64,000 nucleotides of DNA from assembly GCF_003797825.1 (NCBI RefSeq), contig NZ_RKME01000025.1, forward strand, positions 23,357 to 87,356, in the 5' to 3' direction. Shown one piece after another: positions 25,871 through 34,258 of this stretch. The DNA is from Gordonia sp. OPL2. Its GTDB lineage: Bacteria > Actinomycetota > Actinomycetes > Mycobacteriales > Mycobacteriaceae. Position numbers and translations under genes: made by a program. The stretch's first letter is position 1. Each line of letters opens with the position of its first letter. Under the pieces are notes generated by a model. It was not told the DNA's origin and did no database searches. It was given only the letters and a program-made list of their open reading frames with translations.

Positions 25871-27288
25871 ACGCGCACCCCGCCGGGCCCCGGCACGCCG
25901 AGCTCCTCGCCGCCCCGCACCTCGCCGAGCGGCCGAACGATCCCGAGCAGCTCGCCCGGATCCCGGCGAATGTGTGGCCGCGCAACGCGGCCCGCGACGA
26001 CGACGGTGAGGTCCGCCTCGCCGGTGTCGGGGTCGCCGAACTCGCCGAGCGCTACGGCACACCGCTCTTCGTCGTGGACGAGGACGATTTCCGTTCGCGG
26101 TGCGCCGACATGCTCGCCGCCTTCGGGCCGTACGGGCGGGTGCACTACGCGTCCAAGGCGTTCCTGAGCACCGAGATCGCCCGGTGGGTGGACCAGGAGG
26201 GGCTGTCGCTGGACGTGTGCACCGGTGGTGAGTTGGCCATCGCGTTGCGTGCCGGCTTCCCGCCCGCCCGAATCGCGTTGCACGGCAACAACAAGAGCGT
26301 GGACGAGCTCGCCATGGCACTCGACGCCGGCGTCGGCCACATCGTGCTCGACTCGATGACCGAGATCGACCGTCTCGACGCGCTGGCCTCAGAGCGTGGC
26401 CTCGTCGCCGACGTGCTGGTCCGGGTGACGGTCGGCGTGGAGGCGCACACGCACGAGTTCATCGCCACCGCCCATGAGGACCAGAAGTTCGGCTTCGCGC
26501 TGGCCGGGGGCGTCGCGATGGATGCAGTCCGGCGCGTGTTCGCGACCGACAACCTGCGTCTTGTCGGGTTGCACAGCCACATCGGCTCGCAGATCTTCGA
26601 TATGGACGGCTTCGACCTGGCCGCCCACCGCGTCGTCGGCCTTCTGAAGGACATCGTCGCCGAGTTCGGAGTCGACAAGACATCGCAGCTGTCCATCGTG
26701 GATCTCGGTGGGGGACTGGGTATCTCCTATCTGCCGGAGGACGATCCGCTGCCGGTCGGGGACGTCGCCGAACATCTCGCCGAGATCGTGCGGCGCGAGA
26801 GTGCGGCTGTGGGGTTGCCGATGCCGTCGATCGCGGTCGAGCCGGGACGCGCCATCGCCGGGCCGGGCACGGTCACGGTGTACCGCGTCGGCACGATCAA
26901 GGACGTCACGGTCGGCAAGAATCTCACCCGTCGCTACGTGTCGGTCGACGGCGGGATGAGCGACAACATCCGGACCGTGCTCTATCAGGCCGAATACGAC
27001 ATCCGACTGGTCTCCCGGGTGTCCGAGGCGCCCGCTGTGGTCTGCCGAGTCGTCGGAAAGCACTGCGAGAGCGGCGACATCATCATCAAGGACTGCTGGC
27101 TGCCCGCGGACCTCGCGCCCGGTGACCTCGTCGCCGTCGCGGCCACCGGCGCGTACTGCTACTCGATGTCGAGTCGCTACAACCTCGCGATGCGACCACC
27201 GGTGGTGGCCGTCCGCGATGCCGCCGCCCGCGTGCTCCTGCGTCGGGAGACGATCGACGACATCCTCACCCTGGAGGTGACCGAATGA
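25867..27288 (+). CDS. lysA: Diaminopimelate decarboxylase
   Basis: 473 residues; a PLP enzyme that decarboxylates meso-diaminopimelate to lysine. The PLP lysine lies in HYASKAF (near residue 95), the phosphate-binding glycine loop in VDLGGGLGISY and the active-site region in VGKHCESGDII. It has the long N-terminus usual in actinobacteria. The GTG start overlaps the argS stop (GTGA), and its own stop overlaps the hom start (ATGA), implying translational coupling along the operon. Confidence 0.97.
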   Translation: MNAHPAGPRHAELLAAPHLAERPNDPEQLARIPANVWPRNAARDDDGEVRLAGVGVAELAERYGTPLFVVDEDDFRSRCADMLAAFGPYGRVHYASKAFLSTEIARWVDQEGLSLDVCTGGELAIALRAGFPPARIALHGNNKSVDELAMALDAGVGHIVLDSMTEIDRLDALASERGLVADVLVRVTVGVEAHTHEFIATAHEDQKFGFALAGGVAMDAVRRVFATDNLRLVGLHSHIGSQIFDMDGFDLAAHRVVGLLKDIVAEFGVDKTSQLSIVDLGGGLGISYLPEDDPLPVGDVAEHLAEIVRRESAAVGLPMPSIAVEPGRAIAGPGTVTVYRVGTIKDVTVGKNLTRRYVSVDGGMSDNIRTVLYQAEYDIRLVSRVSEAPAVVCRVVGKHCESGDIIIKDCWLPADLAPGDLVAVAATGAYCYSMSSRYNLAMRPPVVAVRDAAARVLLRRETIDDILTLEVTE

Positions 27289-28595
27289 ACCAGACACCCA
27301 ACCGCGCCATCGGTGTGGCCGTGCTCGGCATGGGCAACGTCGGCTCCGAGGTCGTACGGATCATCGACGAGAACGCCGACGACCTCCGCGCCCGGGTCGG
27401 GGCACCGGTGGAACTGCGCGGTGTCGCGGTCCGCGATCTCGGCAAGCCGCGCAAGGTCGCCCAGGAACTGCTCACCGACGACCCGGCGTCGCTCGTGGAC
27501 CGCGACGACGTGGACATCGTCGTCGAACTCATGGGTGGGATCGATCCGGCCCGCGCGCTCATTCGGGCGGCGCTCGAGAGCGGGAAGTCGGTGATCACCG
27601 CGAACAAGGCGCTGCTCGCCGAGTACACGGGCGAATTGGCCACCGCCGCTGCCGATGCCAAGGTCGATCTGTACTTCGAGGCCGCGGTCGCCGGTGCGAT
27701 CCCGGTGGTCCGACCGTTGATGCAGTCGCTGGCCGGTGACACCGTCGAGCGGGTGGCGGGCATCGTCAACGGCACCACGAACTACATCCTCTCGGAGATG
27801 GACGAGACCGGCGCGGACTACGCCGACACCCTGGCCGAGGCCGGACGGCTCGGCTACGCCGAGGCCGATCCGACAGCCGACGTCGAGGGCTACGACGCGG
27901 CCGCCAAGGCGGCCATCCTCGCGTCGATCGCCTTCCACACCCGCGTGACCGCCGCGGACGTGCACCGCGAGGGAATCTCGTCGGTGACGTCGGCAGATCT
28001 GGTGGCGGCCAAGAAGTTCGACTGCACGGTCAAGCTGCTCTCCATCTGTGAACGCGTCCACGACGCCGACGGGCGTCAGCGGATCTCCGCGCGGGTGTAC
28101 CCGGCACTGATCCCGCTCAGCCATCCACTTGCGACCGTCAACGGCGCGTTCAATGCGGTGGTCGTCGAGGCCGAGAACGCCGGGCGGCTGATGTTCTACG
28201 GGCAGGGCGCCGGCGGATCGCCCACGGCCTCCGCAGTGTTGGGAGACATGGTGATGGCCGCGCGCAACAAGGTCCACGGCGGTCGCGGGCCCCTCGAGTC
28301 GACGTACGCGAAGCTGCCGATCGCGCCCGTCGACGACGTGCCGACCCGCTACTACGTGTCGATGAAGGTCGCCGACCGGCCGGGCGTGTTGTCCCAGGTC
28401 GCCGGCGAGTTCTCCAAGCGGTCGGTGTCGATCGCCGCGGTCCGGCAGGAGGGCGCGGGCGACGACGCCCGCCTGATCGTCGTGACCCACCGTGCCCCGG
28501 ATCGCGCGCAATCGGAAACGGTTGCAGCGCTGGAGGATATGGACGCCGTCATCAAGGTGTCGAGTGTGCTGCGATTGGAAGGAACCGATGACTAA
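27285..28595 (+). CDS. hom: Homoserine dehydrogenase
   Basis: 436 residues; reduces aspartate semialdehyde to homoserine, the branch point to threonine and methionine. The NAD(P)-binding motif is VLGMGNVGSEV (near 14-24). The signature region with GIVNGTTNYIL and the catalytic lysine of the homoserine dehydrogenase domain follow. A C-terminal ACT domain (about 350-436, YYVSMKVADRPGVLSQVAGEF) is the site of feedback inhibition by threonine in this family. The gene sits between lysA and thrC with a 4-nt overlap upstream and an 8-nt overlap downstream. Confidence 0.97.
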   Translation: MNQTPNRAIGVAVLGMGNVGSEVVRIIDENADDLRARVGAPVELRGVAVRDLGKPRKVAQELLTDDPASLVDRDDVDIVVELMGGIDPARALIRAALESGKSVITANKALLAEYTGELATAAADAKVDLYFEAAVAGAIPVVRPLMQSLAGDTVERVAGIVNGTTNYILSEMDETGADYADTLAEAGRLGYAEADPTADVEGYDAAAKAAILASIAFHTRVTAADVHREGISSVTSADLVAAKKFDCTVKLLSICERVHDADGRQRISARVYPALIPLSHPLATVNGAFNAVVVEAENAGRLMFYGQGAGGSPTASAVLGDMVMAARNKVHGGRGPLESTYAKLPIAPVDDVPTRYYVSMKVADRPGVLSQVAGEFSKRSVSIAAVRQEGAGDDARLIVVTHRAPDRAQSETVAALEDMDAVIKVSSVLRLEGTDD

Positions 28596-29667
28596 CGCCA
28601 CCCCGGTACATCAGCGCTGGCCCGGACTGATCGAGGCCTACCGTGATCGGTTGCCGGTCGCCGACGACTGGAAGGTCGTCACACTCCTCGAGGGCGGCAC
28701 GCCGTTGATCTCGGCTCCGCACCTGTCCGAGCTCACCGACTGCGAGGTCTATCTCAAGGTCGAGGGGCTCAACCCGACCGGCTCCTTCAAGGACCGCGGG
28801 ATGACGATGGCGGTCAGCACCGCCGTCAACAACGGCAAGACCGCCGTCCTGTGCGCCTCGACGGGCAACACCTCGGCCTCGGCCGCCGCCTACGCGACGC
28901 GTGCCGGGATCACCTGTGCGGTGCTGATCCCCGAGGGCAAGATCGCCATGGGCAAGCTCGCCCAGGCGGTCATGCACGGTGCCAAGATCATCCAGGTGCA
29001 GGGCAATTTCGACGACTGCCTCGAGCTCGCACGCAAGGCGACCTCGGAGTTCACCGAGATCGAGCTGGTGAACTCGGTCAACCCGTCGCGTATCGAGGGT
29101 CAGAAGACCGCGGCGTTCGAGATCGTCGACGTCCTCGGCCGTGCGCCCGACGTACACGCGCTGCCGGTCGGCAACGCGGGCAACATCACCGCCTACTGGA
29201 AGGGCTACACCGAGTACCACGCCGACGGCGTCAGCTCGTCTCTGCCGCGCATGCTCGGCGTGCAGGCCGCAGGCGCCGCGCCGCTGGTCAACGGTGCGCC
29301 GGTGAAGGACCCCGAGACCATCGCCACGGCGATCCGGATCGGGTCACCCGCGAGCTGGAATCAGGCCGTCGCGGCCAAGGACGAATCCTCCGGTCAGTTC
29401 CGCGCCGCCACCGACGAGAAACTCCTCGAGGCCTACCGCCTCGTCGCCGGACGCGAGGGTGTCTTCGTCGAGCCGGCGTCGGCCGCAAGCGTCGCCGGGT
29501 TGCTCGCAGCACGCGCGGACAACTGGATCGCGCCGGGCTCGACCGTCGTGTGTACGGTGACCGGAAACGGACTGAAGGATCCGGACACCGCACTGCGCGG
29601 TATGCCGGAGGTGGAGGCGATCCCCGTCGACCCGATCGCGGTTGCCGATGCGCTCGGCGTCCGCTGA
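28588..29667 (+). CDS. thrC: Threonine synthase
   Basis: 359 residues; a PLP enzyme converting O-phosphohomoserine to threonine, the last step of the pathway. The PLP lysine is in NPTGSFKDRGM (near residue 68), and CASTGNTSASAAAYA forms the phosphate and carboxylate pocket. Length matches the short actinobacterial class. The ATG at 28588 overlaps the hom stop by 8 nt; upstream in-frame codons lie within hom. Confidence 0.97.
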   Translation: MTNATPVHQRWPGLIEAYRDRLPVADDWKVVTLLEGGTPLISAPHLSELTDCEVYLKVEGLNPTGSFKDRGMTMAVSTAVNNGKTAVLCASTGNTSASAAAYATRAGITCAVLIPEGKIAMGKLAQAVMHGAKIIQVQGNFDDCLELARKATSEFTEIELVNSVNPSRIEGQKTAAFEIVDVLGRAPDVHALPVGNAGNITAYWKGYTEYHADGVSSSLPRMLGVQAAGAAPLVNGAPVKDPETIATAIRIGSPASWNQAVAAKDESSGQFRAATDEKLLEAYRLVAGREGVFVEPASAASVAGLLAARADNWIAPGSTVVCTVTGNGLKDPDTALRGMPEVEAIPVDPIAVADALGVR

Positions 29668-29689
29668 CCCGGCAGGTGACCCCATCGCG

Positions 29690-30649
29690 ATGACCGAGCC
29701 TGTGGCTCTCACGGAGACCAAGATGACTCTGCCCGTGGGCATCTCGACCCGCGTCCGGGTTCCCGCATCGAGCGCGAACCTGGGCCCGGGCTTCGACTGC
29801 CTCGGCATCGCGCTGGGCGTGTACGACGAGCTCATCGTCGAGACGACCGACGGCGGCGTGCAGGTCGAGGTCATCGGCGAGGGCGCGCAGGATGTCCCGC
29901 GCGACGAGAGTCATCTGGTGGCCCGTGCCATCCGGCGGGGACTCGACGCCGCCGGCTGTGCCGCACCGGGGCTGAGTTTGCGGTGCGTGAATGCGATCCC
30001 GCATTCCCGGGGCCTCGGGTCGTCGGCGGCCGCCGCCGTCTCCGGACTCGCCGCGGCCTCCGGCCTGCTGGTCGAGGCAGGTGTCCGTCCCGCGTTCGAC
30101 GACGACGCACTCGTCCAGCTGTCCTCCGAGTTCGAGGGACACCCGGACAATGCCGCGGCCAGCGTCCTCGGCGCCGCCGTGGTCACCTGGATCGAGGCCG
30201 CCGACGAGCCGCGTTACCGCGCACGCCGCCTCGTGGTGCATCCGGACATCACCGCCACGGTGTTCGTCCCCGACACCGAGTCGTCCACCTCGTACACACG
30301 AGGCCTGCTCCCGGATCTGGTTCCGCGCCGGGATGCCATCTTCAACGTCAGTCGTGCGTCGCTCGCGGTGGTCGCGCTGACCACCGATCCGAGTGTGCTG
30401 TTCGCCGCCACCGCCGACCGGCTGCACCAGGGTTATCGGGCCGAGGCGATGGCGCCGACGGCCGAGCTGGTCTCTGCATTGCGTCGTCGTGGCCACGCCG
30501 CGACGGTCTCGGGGGCCGGCCCCACCGTGCTGGTCCTGGGCGTCGGCCCGGTACCGGCCGAGTCGCGTGAGATCGCCGCGTCGCTGGGTTTCGCGGCCTC
30601 GTCCGTGGCCATCGCAGGCGGGGTAGAGGTCACGCACGGTCGCGTCTGA
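29690..30649 (+). CDS. thrB: Homoserine kinase
   Basis: 319 residues; a GHMP kinase that phosphorylates homoserine to supply ThrC. The family motifs are PASSANLGPGFDCLGIAL at the N-terminus, the ATP-binding PHSRGLGSSAAAAV, and the C-terminal ATVSGAGPTVLVLG. The ATG at 29690 has AGGTGA at a suitable distance; an ATG at 29723 with GGAGA upstream would remove 11 residues and is also possible. It is the last gene of the operon, 22 bp after thrC. Confidence 0.95.
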   Translation: MTEPVALTETKMTLPVGISTRVRVPASSANLGPGFDCLGIALGVYDELIVETTDGGVQVEVIGEGAQDVPRDESHLVARAIRRGLDAAGCAAPGLSLRCVNAIPHSRGLGSSAAAAVSGLAAASGLLVEAGVRPAFDDDALVQLSSEFEGHPDNAAASVLGAAVVTWIEAADEPRYRARRLVVHPDITATVFVPDTESSTSYTRGLLPDLVPRRDAIFNVSRASLAVVALTTDPSVLFAATADRLHQGYRAEAMAPTAELVSALRRRGHAATVSGAGPTVLVLGVGPVPAESREIAASLGFAASSVAIAGGVEVTHGRV

Positions 30650-30980
30650 GCCGCCGCGCGGTCGGAGATGGCGTCACGGGCGTGTTGCCCCTATCATGCG
30701 AACGAGTTACCATATACTGGTCTAGCCGCGCAGGCTTGTCTTGCCGTGCTCCTCTCCGATTTCTGATCGTGCCGTCTGGCCCGATGCCGAACGCGCGATC
30801 TGCCATCAGGGGTTGCCCAGCACTACCAGCGGACACACCGCAGCGGACCACATTTCTTCTACCGTCTTCTGAGGAGACTCCCAGGGACATCTCCGACGGA
30901 GACGAAGTCCCGCCTGAATGAGGCGGGGTGGCAATGAATCCCGACGCAGCTCCGGTCTGCGAGGGAATGAAAGGATATCC
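30650..30980 (+). promoter_or_regulatory. rho upstream region and leader
   Basis: 331 bp without a convincing gene. A -10-like TATACT (30713-30718) would give a leader of about 260 nt. Near the end is a small hairpin, CCCGCCT (30909-30915) paired with AGGCGGG (30921-30927), and before it TCTCC-GAC-GGAGA (30890-30902). Long leaders are known for rho in other bacteria, where Rho attenuates its own transcription; that is inference here. No riboswitch class is recognised. Confidence 0.4.
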
Positions 30981-33044
30981 GTGACGGATACGGACCTCAT
31001 CACCGCACCAGCCCCCACGTCGTCGCCCGAGGCCTCTGCCGACGGCTCGTCGTCCGCGGTGAGTTCGACCACACGTGGCTCCTCCACGCGCGCTCGCAGC
31101 GGACTCTCCGGCATGGTGCTCACCGAACTGCGCGCCCTCGCCGGCGAGCTGGGCATCAAGGGCACCTCCGGGATGCGCAAGGGCGACCTCATCGCCGCGA
31201 TCAAGGAGCGTCAGGAAGGCTCGTCGCCGGCTCCGAAGAAGTCGGATGCGCAGCTCACCATCGACGCCGACAGCACGTCGACGGAGTCAGGCCCGCCGGC
31301 CCGCGGTCGTCGTCGAGCGCGGAGCGCCGCCCCGGAGGCGAGCGATGCCGGCGCCGGTACCAAGCCCGCCGACACCAAGCCCGCCGACACCACCGACGCA
31401 GGTAGCGCCCCCGCGGCCGAGACGACGACCGCCGACAAGGCCGGGAGCGGCAAGTCGGACAACGGCAAGGCCGAGGGCGGCAAGGCCGGGTCCTCGCCCG
31501 AGGCCACGACCTCGACCGATGATCGTCAGTCCGACTCCTCCGACGCCGGTGACCAGCGTGGACGGGGTCGCGGCCGCAACCAGAACCGGGACGGCGGTCA
31601 GAACCGCGGCGACAACCAGAACCGCGGCGACAATCAGAACCGCGACGGTGGCCAGAACCGCGGCGACAATCAGAACCGCGACGGTGGCCAGAACCGCGAG
31701 GGTGGCCAGAACCGGGACAACCAGAACCAGGGTGGCGGCTCCAACCGCGACGGTGGACAGAACCGGGACAATCAGAACCGCGACGACGACGGCGACGGCA
31801 GCGGCCGGGGCCGACGAGGTCGGCGTTTCCGTGAGCGTCGCCGCGGGCGTGACCGCGATCCTTCGGGTCCCAGCGAACCGCAGGTCTCCGATGACGACGT
31901 GTTGCAGCCGGTTGCCGGCATCCTCGACGTCCTCGACAACTACGCGTTCGTGCGGACGTCGGGATATCTCGCCGGCCCGAACGACGTCTACGTGTCGATG
32001 AACATGGTCCGCAAGAACGGACTGCGGCGCGGCGACGCGATCACCGGTGCGGTCAAGGTCCCGCGCGAAGGCGAACAGCCCAACCAGCGACAGAAGTTCA
32101 ATCCGCTGGTCCGCTTGGACACCGTCAACGGCACCGACATCGAGACCGCGAAGAAGCGGCCCGATTTCAACAAGCTGACCCCGCTGTACCCGAACCAGCG
32201 GCTGCGCCTCGAGACCACTCCCGAGCGGCTCGACACGCGTGTCATCGATCTGATCATGCCCATCGGCAAGGGACAGCGCGCGCTGATCGTATCGCCGCCC
32301 AAGGCCGGCAAGACCACGATCCTGCAGGACATCGCCAACGCGATCGCCACCAACAACCCGGAATGTCACCTCATGGTCGTCCTCGTCGACGAGCGGCCGG
32401 AAGAGGTGACCGACATGCAGCGCTCGGTGAAGGGTGAGGTCATCGCCTCCACCTTCGACCGCCCGCCGTCAGACCACACCTCGGTCTCCGAGTTGGCCAT
32501 CGAACGCGCAAAGCGTCTGGTGGAGAACGGCAAAGACGTCGTCGTGCTGCTGGACTCGATCACCCGCCTCGGTCGTGCGTACAACAACGCGTCCCCTGCT
32601 TCGGGCCGAATCCTGTCCGGCGGTGTGGATTCCACCGCGCTCTATCCGCCCAAGCGCTTCCTCGGCGCAGCTCGCAACATCGAGAACGGCGGCTCGCTGA
32701 CGATCATCGCCTCGGCGCTGGTCGAGACCGGTTCCACCGGCGACACCGTGATCTTCGAGGAGTTCAAGGGCACCGGCAATGCCGAGCTCAAACTGGACCG
32801 CAAGATCTCCGAGCGTCGTGTGTTCCCGGCCGTCGACGTGAACCTGTCGAGCACGCGCAAGGACGAACTGCTGCTGTCGCCGGAGGAGTTCTCCATCGTG
32901 CACAAGCTGCGGCGGGTGCTGTCCGGCCTCGACTCCCAGCAGGCCATCGACCTGCTGATCAGCCAGCTGAAGAAGTCGAAGACCAACATCGAGTTCCTGA
33001 TGCAGGTCCAGAAGACCGCTCCGGGAGCGATGAACGACGACTGA
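30981..33044 (+). CDS. rho: Transcription termination factor Rho
   Basis: 687 residues; a hexameric RNA helicase that ends transcription. The N-terminal SAP-like helices carry MVLTELRALAGELGIKGTSGMRKGDLIAAI. An Asn/Arg/Gly/Asp-rich low-complexity insert (about residues 170-290) follows, then the cold-shock RNA-binding fold (GILDVLDNYAFVRTSGY), Walker A SPPKAGKTT (near 438), Walker B and the arginine-finger region. The GTG start (AAAGGA upstream) gives VTDTDLITA, matching the M. tuberculosis N-terminus as I recall it; the frame is open further upstream. Such inserts are typical of actinobacterial Rho and add RNA affinity. Confidence 0.96.
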   Translation: MTDTDLITAPAPTSSPEASADGSSSAVSSTTRGSSTRARSGLSGMVLTELRALAGELGIKGTSGMRKGDLIAAIKERQEGSSPAPKKSDAQLTIDADSTSTESGPPARGRRRARSAAPEASDAGAGTKPADTKPADTTDAGSAPAAETTTADKAGSGKSDNGKAEGGKAGSSPEATTSTDDRQSDSSDAGDQRGRGRGRNQNRDGGQNRGDNQNRGDNQNRDGGQNRGDNQNRDGGQNREGGQNRDNQNQGGGSNRDGGQNRDNQNRDDDGDGSGRGRRGRRFRERRRGRDRDPSGPSEPQVSDDDVLQPVAGILDVLDNYAFVRTSGYLAGPNDVYVSMNMVRKNGLRRGDAITGAVKVPREGEQPNQRQKFNPLVRLDTVNGTDIETAKKRPDFNKLTPLYPNQRLRLETTPERLDTRVIDLIMPIGKGQRALIVSPPKAGKTTILQDIANAIATNNPECHLMVVLVDERPEEVTDMQRSVKGEVIASTFDRPPSDHTSVSELAIERAKRLVENGKDVVVLLDSITRLGRAYNNASPASGRILSGGVDSTALYPPKRFLGAARNIENGGSLTIIASALVETGSTGDTVIFEEFKGTGNAELKLDRKISERRVFPAVDVNLSSTRKDELLLSPEEFSIVHKLRRVLSGLDSQQAIDLLISQLKKSKTNIEFLMQVQKTAPGAMNDD
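31570..31800 (+). repeat. Coding low-complexity repeat (QNR-D/G units) in rho
   Basis: Imperfect repeats of the codons for QNRGDN and QNRDGG, such as CAGAACCGCGGCGACAA, recur about every 18 to 21 bp within rho. They encode a basic, Asn-rich disordered segment. Copy number may vary between strains. Confidence 0.8.
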
Positions 33045-33090
33045 TTTCCGTCACGACGGCGCCGACGTGCGCCGATCGTGTCTTCTACTC

Positions 33091-33135
33091 ACGTCGAGCG
33101 TGCGGCACACCGATGGTGTGTCGCACGTTCGACGT
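33091..33135. terminator. Strong hairpin between convergent rho and hemS-like genes
   Basis: A 21-bp stem runs from 33091-33111 to 33115-33135 with a 3-nt loop (GAT); two positions pair as G-U only. It lies 47 nt after the rho stop and 16 nt after the stop of the convergent gene, so it can serve both. There is no long T tract. Confidence 0.8.
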
Positions 33136-33150
33136 TGAGGCGGGTGCGAG

Positions 33151-34170
33151 CTATCCGGCGACGTCGGCCATCAGCTGATTCCAGGCATCGAAGGTCTCCG
33201 GCGAGACCGAACCGGTCTGCGTGGCGACGAGACTGCACTGGGCGTGACGGTCGTACAACTCGATCGAGCCGGTTCGCCCCCACACGCCGTCCGACCAGGT
33301 CACCCAGCATTCGGTCACCAGATTGAAGTTGATCATCGCGCGGCAGCTGCCGGACGCGATCACCATCGACCCACGGTGCTCCCGGGCGCCGTCGAGCCGG
33401 TCATGACGCATCTGCAGACAGCCGGGCGCCGCGGTGGTCATCGTCATCGGGAGTCCCAGGAGGGCGGCGTGCTCGACAGCCGCGATCACCCGCCGTGACT
33501 CGACTCGCGCAAATCCCTGGTCGATCATGCCGGGCAGTGACGAGAGTCGTTGTCGTCCGCCGTCTTCCAGGATCGAGTCGAACTGGCCGATCTGGTCGGT
33601 CGCAGCCCCCGGCTCCGCGACGCATCCCGTCTCGTGCGGCGGATCGGCGCGATCCACCCGTCCACCGACCTCGTGATCGGGCGCGTCGAAGCCGCCGGCG
33701 TTCAGTGACAGCGATTCGAAGGCCAGGCGATCCGACGACTCGGTGAGATAGGTGGCGTGCGCGGTGTTGCCGTCCGAGTCGAACAGGCGCAACGTCGGCG
33801 GGACGTGGGCGGCCGGGTCGGTCACGAGCGCGGCACCGAGCCGGGCGGGGTTGATGCGCAACGAGATCCGCGACGGCCGGCATCGGATCGGCCCACCGAT
33901 GCCGACGGGGCTCTCGTGTGTTCCGACATCGTTCATCAACACCGGACCCGCCACCGTCACACCGACGACCTGGTCGAGCAGGGGCAGATGCTGGGCGACC
34001 GCGGCGACGTCGGAGCCCAGTACAGTGCCCGAGAATCCCGGGGTGGCCAACAACGTGTCGAGGTCGTTGGTGGTCCCGTTCGCCCGCGGACAACTGCAGC
34101 GCTCTCCGCATCGTGGGCGTGGAGGCCCTCCGGTACGACCGGAGTCCGATGGGCGGGGTGAGTCGGGCAT
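33151..34170 (-). CDS. HemS/HmuS-like heme-utilisation (hemin-degrading factor) protein
   Basis: 339 residues. The pattern fits the duplicated HemS/ChuS fold. The first half has ISLRIN, TLRLFDSDGNTAHATYLTESSD (split here as TLRLFDSDGN and HATYLTESSD); the second has GCLQMRHDRL, INFNLVTECWVTW, SIELYDRHAQC and a final FDAWNQLM. These line up in order with Yersinia HemS as I remember it. Family members bind or degrade cytoplasmic heme to release iron. The N-terminus has a Cys-rich stretch (PRCGERCSCP). Of two close ATGs, 34170 has AAAGGA at a better distance than 34179. It is 88 bp downstream of the diflavin reductase on the same strand. Confidence 0.7.
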   Translation of the reverse strand: MPDSPRPSDSGRTGGPPRPRCGERCSCPRANGTTNDLDTLLATPGFSGTVLGSDVAAVAQHLPLLDQVVGVTVAGPVLMNDVGTHESPVGIGGPIRCRPSRISLRINPARLGAALVTDPAAHVPPTLRLFDSDGNTAHATYLTESSDRLAFESLSLNAGGFDAPDHEVGGRVDRADPPHETGCVAEPGAATDQIGQFDSILEDGGRQRLSSLPGMIDQGFARVESRRVIAAVEHAALLGLPMTMTTAAPGCLQMRHDRLDGAREHRGSMVIASGSCRAMINFNLVTECWVTWSDGVWGRTGSIELYDRHAQCSLVATQTGSVSPETFDAWNQLMADVAG

Positions 34171-34258
34171 CGTTGCCATTCCTTTCCCGTGCGATCTAGG
34201 TGTCCACGAGGTCGGGGTCGGGTTGGTTGTGGTTCTCGGTGGCGGGGCGAGCGGCCGG

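Noticed and set aside
30918..30980. Earlier ATG start for rho
   Set aside because: The frame is open, but the 21 extra residues are Arg/Ser-rich and unlike known Rho starts. The GTG at 30981 has a ribosome site and the conserved VTDTDLITA N-terminus.
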